This document shows, one piece after another, positions 31,509 to 39,923 of a DNA stretch of 64,000 nt. The stretch spans positions 1 to 64,000 of the forward strand of contig JAUMVA010000003.1 of assembly GCA_030530425.1 (NCBI GenBank), in the 5' to 3' direction. The DNA is from Candidatus Saccharimonadota bacterium. Lineage in GTDB: Bacteria > Patescibacteriota > Saccharimonadia > Saccharimonadales > Saccharimonadaceae. The notes below the pieces were generated by a model, which saw only the letters and a program-made list of their open reading frames with translations, was not told where the DNA came from and searched no databases. The stretch's first letter is position 1. Each line of letters begins with the position of its first letter. Made by a program: the position numbers and the translations under genes.

Positions 31509-33662
31509 CTAGTAATACCAAGTTTGGAAGACATTAGTATAGCGATGTCGTTTTGGCACGTGACATTCTTTAGTATCGCCAGAACCAAGCTGACCATTAG
31601 TATTATTACCAACAGTAAAGACATAGTTTAAATCAGTGATTACAATCGTTGTGCCGATACCCGAACGAACGTATTTAGCTCTTACTACTTTGTTTTCATC
31701 ACCAACAACACCAGAATCATTATTTTTATAGTTTAAAATCATCTTTTGAGGTTTGTCATACTCCCGTGGATTAGGATCATACCCAGCCTGTCCATCACAG
31801 GCACTGCCGACACCTAATTGACCGTGTTTGTTAGATCCAGCACCATAAACTTCGCCATCGGTTGTCACCACAAAACTATTGCGATAATTATCTGCTTCTG
31901 TTATATAATTGGCTCCAGTTTTTCCATAAATGCCAGGGGAGACGATAAAAATGTCTTTTGCTTTTTTCCCGTACGGCAACTCATAAAGACCCGGGGTCTT
32001 AGAGCAGGGAACGCCGCCACATCTGACAGCGGTTATCGGAAAACCTAGTTGTGATTTATTATTTAACCCCACTCCATAAACTTCGCCGTCTTCAGTCAAA
32101 AACAATGCACTATAAGCATCAGCGACGATTTTGGTAATCTTTTTGCCGTAAAAGTTTATTGGCCTAAACTCACTAATGTACGATTTATCGTAATCAGTTC
32201 CTAGTTGGCCGTATTGATTATTACCAATTGACCAAACAACGCCCCTACTATCCAAAGCCCAAATTGTTCCACCGTCAGTCACCGCATCAACAATCTTACC
32301 AGATTCAATTTTTGGCGACCACTTTACACAACTTGTCGACCAAAAAATCGTTTTATATTTAATACAATATTGAGAGGATTTTCCCTCTTTCCATTTAACT
32401 TGAGGTATTTGATTCAATCCAATACCATGAGCAGCATTGCCATTTCCCCAAGCATACAGTTCTCCGTCATCCGTCACAGCCACCACTATAGATCCGCTAG
32501 ATTGTACATAATGCGCATCTGTATAGAGTTTTTTTACTATTTTATTTTCAATACCGTTACCAGTTACTATTGTTGGTTTATTAGCCCATGAATTACTAAT
32601 ATACGCACCGGCACCGGGCCCAAAAGATGCTTTGCCTGAATAATAAATTTTACCCTTATCGGTTAATAGGTAAGTTGACGCATTATACTTAATGTCTATA
32701 ATTTTTTGATTGACTGGAATATTCGATAAATCCATTTTTGACTGACCGATTTCCCAAATTGGGCGTGACGCAATGCCGCTTTCTGCACTATTACATAAGC
32801 CAGTACCAAGATCACAGTTAAGATTAGACCCTGTACCATAAATAGTCCTGCCATCATAGCCCATAAAAAAGGCCACCCAGCCATTACCCTGAAAGTCAGT
32901 TATTATTCTTTTTATTGGCACAGGTGATCCATCAGCTCTTTTAGGATTAGGTAAATGATATGGCAGTTCATATTGAATTTTTGGGTCACTTATATATCGA
33001 TGAGCCCACGGAATAATGTTATTATTTTTGTAGCCAGTCAATACCCCATCCATGTTATAACCGACACTTGAAATTCTACCCGAATGAGTCTTAGTAAAGA
33101 AATAAACTGATCGCGAGAAACCGCCTGGTTGCCCACCACGAGAGTATAAGTCATTATAACCAGAGCCAACGTACAACGAACCAAAAACTACGTCTTCAAA
33201 AGTCAAATCAGTTTTGATATGCGCCGAAAGAGTATAATTATAAGTTCTGACAACTTTAATTATTGAACCAGTTTTTCTTAAAATTTCTAGTTTACCAACG
33301 GCCGACATATTACGAAAATCATCTTGAATATCAATTGGGCGCACCTCAAAAAAAGTTCGATATTTATCAGTTTCTGTAACATATTTAGGAAAACCTGTTT
33401 TAATAATTCCTTTGCAATCAGTATTCGGCTGAATGGGTTTACTGCCATCCCAAGATACATTTTCTTTATCGTCCCTTACGCATTGCTGAACACGCGCCAA
33501 ACCAGATTCAGCCGCTTGACGAGCTAATAGCTGCATATGTTGATTGATTAAAGATTGCTGATTAACGCTCAATGTTCGCATTACGTAGGCGAGGATCAAC
33601 AGAAGGATTGTTCCACTAACAACCACTAATGGCAAAACAAAACCAGTTTTTCGTTGTTTCAT
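31509..33662 (-). CDS. Pilin-like (PilX-type) N-terminus fused to an RCC1 beta-propeller
   Basis: 717 aa. The N-terminus MKQRKTGFVLPLVVVSGTIL is a class III-like signal followed by a membrane helix, then LARQAAESGLARVQQC, the layout of PilX/minor-pilin assembly proteins. The +5 residue is Leu, not Glu, as in some minor pilins. The rest is built of RCC1-like repeats (YAWGNGNAAHGIG, WSIGNNQYGQLGTD, YGVGLNNKSQLGF, YGAGSNKHGQLGVG, FTVGNNTNGQLGSGD), predicted to form a seven-bladed propeller. Several Cys pairs may form disulfides outside the cell. It may be a pilus-tip or surface adhesin. Confidence 0.85.
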   Translation of the reverse strand: MKQRKTGFVLPLVVVSGTILLLILAYVMRTLSVNQQSLINQHMQLLARQAAESGLARVQQCVRDDKENVSWDGSKPIQPNTDCKGIIKTGFPKYVTETDKYRTFFEVRPIDIQDDFRNMSAVGKLEILRKTGSIIKVVRTYNYTLSAHIKTDLTFEDVVFGSLYVGSGYNDLYSRGGQPGGFSRSVYFFTKTHSGRISSVGYNMDGVLTGYKNNNIIPWAHRYISDPKIQYELPYHLPNPKRADGSPVPIKRIITDFQGNGWVAFFMGYDGRTIYGTGSNLNCDLGTGLCNSAESGIASRPIWEIGQSKMDLSNIPVNQKIIDIKYNASTYLLTDKGKIYYSGKASFGPGAGAYISNSWANKPTIVTGNGIENKIVKKLYTDAHYVQSSGSIVVAVTDDGELYAWGNGNAAHGIGLNQIPQVKWKEGKSSQYCIKYKTIFWSTSCVKWSPKIESGKIVDAVTDGGTIWALDSRGVVWSIGNNQYGQLGTDYDKSYISEFRPINFYGKKITKIVADAYSALFLTEDGEVYGVGLNNKSQLGFPITAVRCGGVPCSKTPGLYELPYGKKAKDIFIVSPGIYGKTGANYITEADNYRNSFVVTTDGEVYGAGSNKHGQLGVGSACDGQAGYDPNPREYDKPQKMILNYKNNDSGVVGDENKVVRAKYVRSGIGTTIVITDLNYVFTVGNNTNGQLGSGDTKECHVPKRHRYTNVFQTWYY

Positions 33663-33725
33663 ATTATTATTTATATCATAAGCATTACTAAAATTGCAAA
33701 GGTTTTATGATTGATAATTCTGTGC

Positions 33726-33731
33726 TAAAAT
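33726..33731 (+). promoter_or_regulatory. Promoter of the glutaredoxin-smpB-xth operon
   Basis: TGCTAAAAT (extended -10, TAAAAT at 33726-33731), with a leader of about 40 nt and AAAGGAG before the ATG at 33777. Here a normal leader is used. Confidence 0.55.
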
Positions 33732-33776
33732 AATGCCAGATGTTTTGAGTTTTATTACAAACAAAAAAGGAGATTT

Positions 33777-34037
33777 ATGACCAAAGAAGATATCACAGTT
33801 TACGCTACTCAAAGTTGTATGTATTGTCATGCATTAGTTGATTGGCTAAATGAAAACAATATACCACACACCCTAAAATTTATTGATGCCGATGAAGCTG
33901 CTTACAATGAAGTCAAAACTCGTTCTGGCGGTGATATTTATGGAGTACCAGTAACTTTTATTAAAAACATTAAAATTGAAGGCTTTGCTCGTGAACAGAT
34001 TGCGGCAGTATTAGCTCAAAACGGTATCACAATTTAA
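33777..34037 (+). CDS. Glutaredoxin-like thiol-disulfide protein
   Basis: 86 aa thioredoxin fold: ITVYATQSCMYCHALVDWL with a CxxC active site (CMYC), FIDADEAAYNEVKTRSG, and the cis-proline loop YGVPVTFI. This resembles NrdH/Grx family proteins. It probably reduces ribonucleotide reductase or protein disulfides. It starts the operon with smpB (3-nt gap). Confidence 0.9.
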   Translation: MTKEDITVYATQSCMYCHALVDWLNENNIPHTLKFIDADEAAYNEVKTRSGGDIYGVPVTFIKNIKIEGFAREQIAAVLAQNGITI

Positions 34038-34040
34038 TTC

Positions 34041-34490
34041 ATGAAAAAACATCCAGCTAAAACTACTCAAATTGTTAATCGTCGTGCCAATTTTGATTAT
34101 AAATTAGGTGATAAATTAATCGTGGGAATGGTTTTAGCTGGCAATGAAGTACGAGCTGCTCGTGACAATCATATTAGCTTAAAAGGAGCGTTTGTAACTA
34201 TTCGTAATCAAGAATTATGGCTCAATAACGCATCGTTTACCCTAAAAAACATTAAAGATAGCGGAACAACAGTTTCGACCAATCCACGCAAGCTACTTGC
34301 CACTAAACGACAAATTTCAGAGCTATTGAAGCAAAAGCAAGCGGGTATGACAATTGTCCCGACTCGCATGTTAACATCTGGACGTCACATTAAGCTTGAA
34401 ATTGCCGTTGGTGCTGGTAAAAAACTTTACGACAAACGTCAAGATATTAAAAAACGCGACATAGAACGCGAAACTAGGAGGTTTTATTAA
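34041..34490 (+). CDS. smpB: SsrA-binding protein SmpB
   Basis: 149 aa tmRNA partner for ribosome rescue. VNRRANFDYKLGDKLIVGMVLAGNEVRAAR contains the NRRA.fdY.i......G..L.GtEVKs.R pattern. ISLKGAFVTIRNQELWLNN and the basic C-terminal tail (KKLYDKRQDIKKRDIERE) also fit. A tmRNA gene was not found in the window. It is packed directly against the glutaredoxin and xth genes. Confidence 0.95.
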   Translation: MKKHPAKTTQIVNRRANFDYKLGDKLIVGMVLAGNEVRAARDNHISLKGAFVTIRNQELWLNNASFTLKNIKDSGTTVSTNPRKLLATKRQISELLKQKQAGMTIVPTRMLTSGRHIKLEIAVGAGKKLYDKRQDIKKRDIERETRRFY

Positions 34491-35297
34491 ATGACTAGCT
34501 TAAAATTATTCTCTTGGAATGTCAATGGATTGAGAGCGGTTCTTAAAAAAGGCGCTTTGCAGGATTTTATTAAAATCTATCAACCGGACATTTTATGCCT
34601 GCAAGAGACTAAAGCCAAAAAAGGACAAGCCGAGATCGATTTGCCAGAATATGAAGAACTGTGGAATTCGGCAGAGCGCGCTGGGTATTCTGGTACAGCT
34701 ATTTTTACTAAACAAAAACCACTATCAATCACATATGATTTACCATTAGAAATTGAGACGCAATTTTCAGGTTGGGAGGATCAATTTGGCGATGCTCGCA
34801 AAGAAGGCCGCGTTTTAACAGCTGAATTTAGCGATTTTTATTTAGTTAATGTTTATGTTCCAAATGAAAAAAGCGATCTAGAAAGATTAAAATATCGAGA
34901 ACTAATTTGGGACCCGGCATTATTAACTTATTTACAAAAACTGGATGCAGAAAAACCAGTTCTAATTTGCGGTGATTTCAATGTTGCACACCAGGAAATT
35001 GATCTAGCACGACCAAAACAAAACGAAGGCAATGCAGGTTTTACCAAAGAAGGACGACAAGGTATGACAAATTATTTAAAGAGTGGTTTTATTGATACGT
35101 GGAGAACTTTACACCCAAATGAACAAAAATTCTCTTGGTGGTCATATCGAGGCGGTGCTCGCACTAAAAACGTAGGTTGGAGGATTGATTATTTCTTAGC
35201 CTCAAAGCGTCTACAAAAACAAATCAAATCAGCAGATGTTCATAATGACGTAATAGGATCGGACCATTGCCCGATTAGTATAGAAATTGAGGTTTAA
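34491..35297 (+). CDS. xth: Exodeoxyribonuclease III / AP endonuclease (Xth)
   Basis: 268 aa EEP fold. LKLFSWNVNGLRAVLKKG, ILCLQETKAKKGQ (metal Glu), SGTAIFTKQKP, NVYVPNEKSDLERL, PVLICGDFNVAHQEIDLARP (catalytic DxN), GFIDTWRTLHP, SWWSYRGGARTKNVGWRIDY and the final IGSDHCPI are all present. It acts in base excision repair at abasic sites. Its stop codon overlaps the next ATG (TAATG). Confidence 0.96.
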   Translation: MTSLKLFSWNVNGLRAVLKKGALQDFIKIYQPDILCLQETKAKKGQAEIDLPEYEELWNSAERAGYSGTAIFTKQKPLSITYDLPLEIETQFSGWEDQFGDARKEGRVLTAEFSDFYLVNVYVPNEKSDLERLKYRELIWDPALLTYLQKLDAEKPVLICGDFNVAHQEIDLARPKQNEGNAGFTKEGRQGMTNYLKSGFIDTWRTLHPNEQKFSWWSYRGGARTKNVGWRIDYFLASKRLQKQIKSADVHNDVIGSDHCPISIEIEV

Positions 35298-36076
35298 TGG
35301 ATTACTGGCGAAAACAAGACCCAAAACAGCCAATTTTTGAATCAATTTTATGGTCAAAACCGGACCAAATTAACCAAACTGGTCAAATTGGATTAGTAGG
35401 AGGCACTAAATCAACTTTTTTGGCGGTTTCACAAGCTTGGCAAGCGATAACCAACCTGAAAGTTCAGACGTCATCAGTTTTACCAGCTGAGCTTAAACCA
35501 ATACTTAAAAACCTACCGAATACTGTTTTTGCCGACACTAACCCATCAGGCGGCCTGTCACAAAAAGCTCTACCAGAACTGTTGTCATTACAAAACACAA
35601 CCGATGGACTGTTATTAGTTGGAGATGCTGGTAAAAACAGCGAAACCAGTCTACTCTATGAAAACTTTATTCGGCAAGTTTCTAATGACAAGCCAATAAT
35701 CATTACTCGAGATGCAATTGAACTTGTTAGTAACGCAGCCACGCATATTGTCAATCAAGATAATATTGTTCTAATCATGTCATTTTCTCAAACTCAAAAA
35801 TTATTTCGAAGTGTTTTTTATCCAACAATGTTATTGTTTTCCATGCCAATTGTCAAAATTATAGAAGCCTTGCATAAATTCACAATCACATATCGCCTGA
35901 CAATCGTTTTGTTTCATCAAAATCAACTTTTTATTGCTCATGAAGGACAAGTTATTTCAACTGAATTTACAAAAATGACTGATATTTGGCAAGGAATATT
36001 ACAGGCTAAAATCGCTTGCTGGTGTGTTTGGAACCCACAAAAACTTTTAGAAGCTGCAGCTTGCGCAACAATTTAA
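35297..36076 (+). CDS. Ribokinase-fold-like protein, weakly similar to NAD(P)HX dehydratase domain
   Basis: 259 aa. The start (PKQPIFESILWSKPDQINQTGQIGLVGGT) and GLLLVGDAGKNSET, NDKPIIITRDAIELV resemble the layout of YjeF C-terminal/ADP-dependent dehydratases (GrvlvvGGs.., dalvvGPGlg.., vvlDadal). The ATP/ADP GGxGD motif and catalytic Asp are not visible, so it may be a degenerate, non-catalytic relative. It is translationally coupled to xth and ends in a bidirectional terminator. Confidence 0.6.
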   Translation: MDYWRKQDPKQPIFESILWSKPDQINQTGQIGLVGGTKSTFLAVSQAWQAITNLKVQTSSVLPAELKPILKNLPNTVFADTNPSGGLSQKALPELLSLQNTTDGLLLVGDAGKNSETSLLYENFIRQVSNDKPIIITRDAIELVSNAATHIVNQDNIVLIMSFSQTQKLFRSVFYPTMLLFSMPIVKIIEALHKFTITYRLTIVLFHQNQLFIAHEGQVISTEFTKMTDIWQGILQAKIACWCVWNPQKLLEAAACATI

Positions 36077-36098
36077 AATCCCACATTGGTGGGATTTT
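36075..36098. terminator. Bidirectional terminator between convergent genes
   Basis: AAAATCCCAC and GTGGGATTTT form a perfect 10-bp stem with a 4-nt loop. A and T tracts on both sides let it work in either direction. Confidence 0.85.
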
Positions 36099-36129
36099 AC
36101 TGACCGCTTTAATGTCATAGAGCAGATAG

Positions 36130-36696
36130 TTATTTGCTGCACGCTTCGATAATTAATTTAGCAATTACCGATACATCTTCTTCTTTAAACTCTGAGTTAC
36201 TATCGATATAGTCTGTAATTTCTGAAACATTAGAAATCGGTTTTTTTACTGATAGAGGAAAGAAAGCCGCATAATTATTAGCAGCAATAGGCGATATGTG
36301 AGCAAAAGAAGACGAAAAAATAATATCCTTACTACTTGGTTCATAAAATAGCCTTAATATACAAATTGATGCTTCCATGCAATCCTTCCCAAAAAAATAT
36401 TCTTTTACATCTTCTGGCTCTGGATATTCTTTGATTGGTAATGCTAATATATAACCTAGAATTGGTTTGCTATAACGCTTTGATTTGTATTCATCGCCTG
36501 AAAAAACCCAAGAATTACCGATTTTTACCATATCATTACAAATCATGGTTAAATGTCCAGATTCACAAGTATCGTAATACGAGTCGATTGGGCAATAAAA
36601 CTTCAACTGTCTTACGTCATCTGCAGGGACTAGTTGTTTTAGTTTCTGATAAATCGCCGGCACTAGTTTAGATTTTTTAATCTTTTCATTCTTCAT
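36130..36696 (-). CDS. Hypothetical protein, 188 aa
   Basis: Not recognised. A soluble protein with a Lys-rich start (MKNEKIKKSKLVPAIYQKLK), a YCPIDSYYDTCESGHL segment with two Cys, GKDCMEASICILRLF, and an acidic C-terminus. A strong Shine-Dalgarno sequence (AGGAGGT) precedes the ATG at 36696. It sits between a terminator and the tRNA-Leu attachment-like region, so it could be accessory cargo, but composition gives no clear sign of transfer. Confidence 0.7.
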   Translation of the reverse strand: MKNEKIKKSKLVPAIYQKLKQLVPADDVRQLKFYCPIDSYYDTCESGHLTMICNDMVKIGNSWVFSGDEYKSKRYSKPILGYILALPIKEYPEPEDVKEYFFGKDCMEASICILRLFYEPSSKDIIFSSSFAHISPIAANNYAAFFPLSVKKPISNVSEITDYIDSNSEFKEEDVSVIAKLIIEACSK

Positions 36697-36775
36697 ATTT
36701 ACCTCCTACACTGAAAAAGAACTAGTAACAATGTTATATTATAATGTTTAACTATTTTTTCAAATTAAAATCTCA

Positions 36776-36920
36776 CCAAAATCTGGAAAACTTCGGAATT
36801 GTCGCCTAAATCAGCGATTTTTTCATTCACATTTTTTTAATTCCTTTCACAGGCAAAAATTAAAAAATGTAAACCAAAAAATCGCCCAGAAAGGCGAGGA
36901 TCCGAGTTTTTCTTCTAAAA
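36776..36920. repeat. Degenerate inverted repeat next to tRNA-Leu, related to repeat A
   Basis: 36785-36835 and 36857-36915 are imperfect inverted copies of each other (about 50 nt; TCGCC hairpins and an AATTAAAAAATGT-like core). Read outward from tRNA-Leu on the - strand, the order (hairpin TCGCC/GGCGA, T-run, GTTTACATTTTTTAATTTTT, TGCC) parallels the sequence after tRNA-Gln (GTCGCC/GGCGAC, TTTT, TTTGTATTTTTTAATTC, TTGCC). This may be a relic of a related element or a shared terminator family. Confidence 0.55.
36876..36897 (-). terminator. Terminator of tRNA-Leu
   Basis: On the - strand TCGCC-loop-GGCGA is followed by TTTTTTGG, about 25 nt after the tRNA 3' end. Confidence 0.65.
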
Positions 36921-37007
36921 TGGTGGGCGAGGGGGGACTTGAACCCCCACGACATTGCTGCCATCAGATTTTGAGTCTGACGTGTATACCAATTTCACCA
37001 CTCGCCC
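36921..37007 (-). tRNA. tRNA-Leu (anticodon CAA)
   Basis: 87 nt with encoded CCA. Acceptor GGGCGAG pairs with CTCGCCC, anticodon stem TCAGA/TCTGA encloses CTCAAAA (anticodon CAA), there is a long variable arm (TGGCAGCAATGTCG) and T-arm GGGGGTTCAAGTCCCCC. It decodes TTG. The adjacent degenerate repeat suggests that its 3' end was also used for integration. Confidence 0.96.
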
Positions 37008-37067
37008 AAATTGTTAAATGTTTAAAAAGAATAAAAACTTAAACTTTATTTTAAACCTTCTTTATTA

Positions 37068-37073
37068 TATAAT
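37068..37073. promoter_or_regulatory. Symmetric -10 region between tRNA-Leu and the sortase gene
   Basis: TTATTATATAATAA (37062-37075) reads TATAAT on both strands. It could serve the sortase gene (+) and the tRNA-Leu (-). The distance to the tRNA is about 57 nt, so the - use is uncertain. Confidence 0.4.
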
Positions 37074-37098
37074 AAAAGGCGAATAATTTTCAAGTTTT

Positions 37099-38286
37099 AT
37101 GAATAAAAAAGTAAACAAAAACAATACCGATTCTATTCTTAATCAGCGAAAAAAAGCTGAGCAATTAATTTTGCAAAAACTCAATCAATCTTACGGTAAA
37201 GAAATTGTTAAAGATAAAACTAACAACCAAGAGACATATCAGCCTAAAACGGAGTTCACTAGCGTAACCAATTTAAATACTAATTCCGAAACTAATGTTT
37301 ATAATCAGCAATATAATCAAGCTCACCAACAACCACAATCACCAGATTGGCAAGCTTATCATTCAGCGTGGCAAAATTATTATCAAAAATATTATGCTTA
37401 TTATTACGCTCAAGCTTACCAAAAACAAGCAGCTCAAGTCCAAAGCAAACAACCCAATACTAAACCAGAAAACCAACTAGCTAACCAAAAAATCAATCCT
37501 CGCGATCAAGCCCTGCAGGAACTTCGTTCCAAATTGCGCGAGAAAATGTCAGAAAAAGCCAATAAAGTCCGCCGCAGTCGACATTTTTGGCCCTTAGCAG
37601 CCGCTTTTGCATCCATTTTGCTATTTTTGTTTCTGCAATATAATCGCTTGTTAATAGGCCAAGTCCATGCTTATATTACGCCGACCGAAGCTTCGAACAA
37701 TACAGTAGTGGTTGATCCAACTATTAACATTGGTGTTAGTAATGAACCTCGCTTAATGATTCCTAAAATCAACGTTAATGTTCCAGTCGCTTACGATATT
37801 GGCAATGATAATGATTCGCAGCAAGAAGCTATGAAGCACGGAGTAGCTCATTTTGCAGTGCCGGGCGCCAGTTCACACCCTGGAGAAATTGGCAACACAG
37901 CCATTTCTGGACACTCGTCCAACGACGTATTTGAAGCAGGTGATTATAAGTTTATTTTTGCCCAAATTGACAAATTAAATGGTGGTGATTTGATTTATGC
38001 TGACTATAAAGGCATTCGCTACACATATAAAGTGACTAAAAAAGAGGTTGTTTGGCCAAACGAATGGGAAAAACTAGTTTATCCAGTTGATAAACCAGTC
38101 ATGACTCTGATAACTTGTACGCCAATTGGCACAACTCGTCAACGATTGCTAGTTACAGCTGAGCAAATCTCGCCAGACCCGAGTCAAGCCACAACAGCGT
38201 CTGCGCCAAGCATCAACATTAGCCAGCGAAATATTCCTGGCGAGTCGTCAACATTTTTAGAAAAACTATTTGGGTTGAAAAAATAA
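37099..38286 (+). CDS. Sortase with a long Gln/Tyr-rich N-terminal extension
   Basis: 395 aa. Residues 1-150 are cytoplasmic, rich in Gln, Asn and Tyr (YNQQYNQAHQQPQSP, YYQKYYAYYYAQAYQKQ), followed by a basic stretch, one membrane helix (about 160-182, FWPLAAAFASILLFLFLQY) and the sortase domain. Catalytic His lies near residue 272 (ISGHSSNDVF), Cys near 339 (TLITCTPIGTTRQRL) and Arg near 347. The TLxTCxPxGT..R form resembles class D/E sortases, which attach proteins to the cell wall. No LPxTG-type substrate was seen in this window. Confidence 0.9.
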   Translation: MNKKVNKNNTDSILNQRKKAEQLILQKLNQSYGKEIVKDKTNNQETYQPKTEFTSVTNLNTNSETNVYNQQYNQAHQQPQSPDWQAYHSAWQNYYQKYYAYYYAQAYQKQAAQVQSKQPNTKPENQLANQKINPRDQALQELRSKLREKMSEKANKVRRSRHFWPLAAAFASILLFLFLQYNRLLIGQVHAYITPTEASNNTVVVDPTINIGVSNEPRLMIPKINVNVPVAYDIGNDNDSQQEAMKHGVAHFAVPGASSHPGEIGNTAISGHSSNDVFEAGDYKFIFAQIDKLNGGDLIYADYKGIRYTYKVTKKEVVWPNEWEKLVYPVDKPVMTLITCTPIGTTRQRLLVTAEQISPDPSQATTASAPSINISQRNIPGESSTFLEKLFGLKK

Positions 38287-38296
38287 AAATAATATC

Positions 38297-39844
38297 TTAT
38301 TTAATAATTTTAGCACGAATCAAATCAAAGCTACCATCTTGATTATTAGCGATATAGTATAGATTTTTTTGACTCTTGTCAAAGCGTACTGCGTATTTTG
38401 GCAAAACATTATTAAGCGTAATCTGATTACGACCATTAAAATAACGTGTTGAAAAAGAATTAACTTCGTTTTTGTGCCATAAAATTGCATTATCTAACCA
38501 ATTCGCCTTAACTGATGTTAAGTCATGTATACTACTATCGGCGAATTTAAACGATTCTTCATTACTAATATCATAGACAAACCACTCAATGCCAGCTTTC
38601 ACAACGCCATCGCTATGATTTTTATCTTGCACTTGAGTTGCTAAAACAGCGAATTGATTATTATTGTGGTCAATCAATCGCGTAGCTTGATTGAAATATT
38701 TACTATAAACAGTTTTGACATTGGGATTAAGATCCAAGAAAGTCTGATAAATTGAGTCCGTACTATCATTAACTAATTCTGGACTCTTTAGATTGTAAAA
38801 CTCATTTTCAGCTTGCATCACCATTAAATGATTGTCTCTTTTGTAAATGACGTAATCCTTTAAATCAAGTCGATTTGCCATTATATCAATTTCCATTTCA
38901 CTACCTACCCGATCAACTAGCGAATAACGCAATTCTTTGTAATTGTAAATTTGAACATGCTGTATTTTTTTCTCAGCAAGAAAATCATCTTGGATAAATG
39001 CAACTTTATTTTCGTCAATCGCACTATATCGCTTGACACGCTCAGCAATTAATTCCGGCTGCGTATCAGATGCTGACAAATTAATTCGATATAATTTTTG
39101 ATTTTCCAAAAGCCACAAAAGATTATTATTTGGCCCAGTTATTTTAAAATCTTGAAAAGTTAATTGTGAATCTTTATACCGATCAGTCAAATCAACTGTT
39201 AACTTTGGCTTTTTATAATTTATCAAGATTGTTTGTTTATGTTCAGACTTTAAATCTTGAAAAAATAAGCTATCATTTTCCAAATTCCATTTTAAAAATC
39301 CAAAATCAAACTTATCAGCCCCTGGATAAAAATCGTTCAATTTCAAAGTTGTGTATTTTGCTTCATCACCATTTAAATCGACCAATTCAAATTCATTTTT
39401 AGCAAGCTGATTGATAATAAAATTATGATGAGAGGCGGAATTCGAATCTAATAGAGCAGGGTAGTTCTTGATGATCTTTGTGTCAATTTGATCTGCAAAC
39501 AATCTAACATTCAACCATTTAACGCTTGAGCCTTTGATATGAACTTGGTCTCGCCAAGTCGTGTAGCCATTTTTTGAAATCTCAAGCACATGAGAACCTT
39601 CAGTTAGACTTATGCTATTACCGTCTAACCATGACAGCTCCTTGCCGTCAATCAGCACTTTAGAATCATTAGGAGTAATGTTAAGTTGCAAGCGACCAAC
39701 AACGTCAACTTTGTTTTCCTTAAGATTTAGTCGATAACCGAGAATCATTGAAACAGCTACAATAATTACTGTAAAAAATATAACCCCTAGAATTATATAC
39801 ACCACTGGCATATGATGGTTATTTTGATTTCCTTGATATTCCAT
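38297..39844 (-). CDS. Membrane-anchored PEGA-domain protein
   Basis: 515 aa. A membrane helix at residues 13-36 (VVYIILGVIFFTVIIVAVSM) is followed by a PEGA domain (NITPNDSKVLIDGKELSWLD, EGSHVLEISKNGYTTWRDQV) and a long extracytoplasmic domain of repeating short beta strands (SLFFQDLKS, NNLLWLLENQKLYRINL) that looks like a beta-propeller. PEGA domains occur in surface proteins and may bind cell-wall components. It converges with the sortase gene, but no sorting signal is present at its C-terminus. Confidence 0.8.
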   Translation of the reverse strand: MEYQGNQNNHHMPVVYIILGVIFFTVIIVAVSMILGYRLNLKENKVDVVGRLQLNITPNDSKVLIDGKELSWLDGNSISLTEGSHVLEISKNGYTTWRDQVHIKGSSVKWLNVRLFADQIDTKIIKNYPALLDSNSASHHNFIINQLAKNEFELVDLNGDEAKYTTLKLNDFYPGADKFDFGFLKWNLENDSLFFQDLKSEHKQTILINYKKPKLTVDLTDRYKDSQLTFQDFKITGPNNNLLWLLENQKLYRINLSASDTQPELIAERVKRYSAIDENKVAFIQDDFLAEKKIQHVQIYNYKELRYSLVDRVGSEMEIDIMANRLDLKDYVIYKRDNHLMVMQAENEFYNLKSPELVNDSTDSIYQTFLDLNPNVKTVYSKYFNQATRLIDHNNNQFAVLATQVQDKNHSDGVVKAGIEWFVYDISNEESFKFADSSIHDLTSVKANWLDNAILWHKNEVNSFSTRYFNGRNQITLNNVLPKYAVRFDKSQKNLYYIANNQDGSFDLIRAKIIK

Positions 39845-39923
39845 ATTGCTTATGTCTTGTTTTTTTATTAGTTCTATTCTACAATATAACCATTACTAAT
39901 TACAAGTGAATAGTTGGAAAGAG

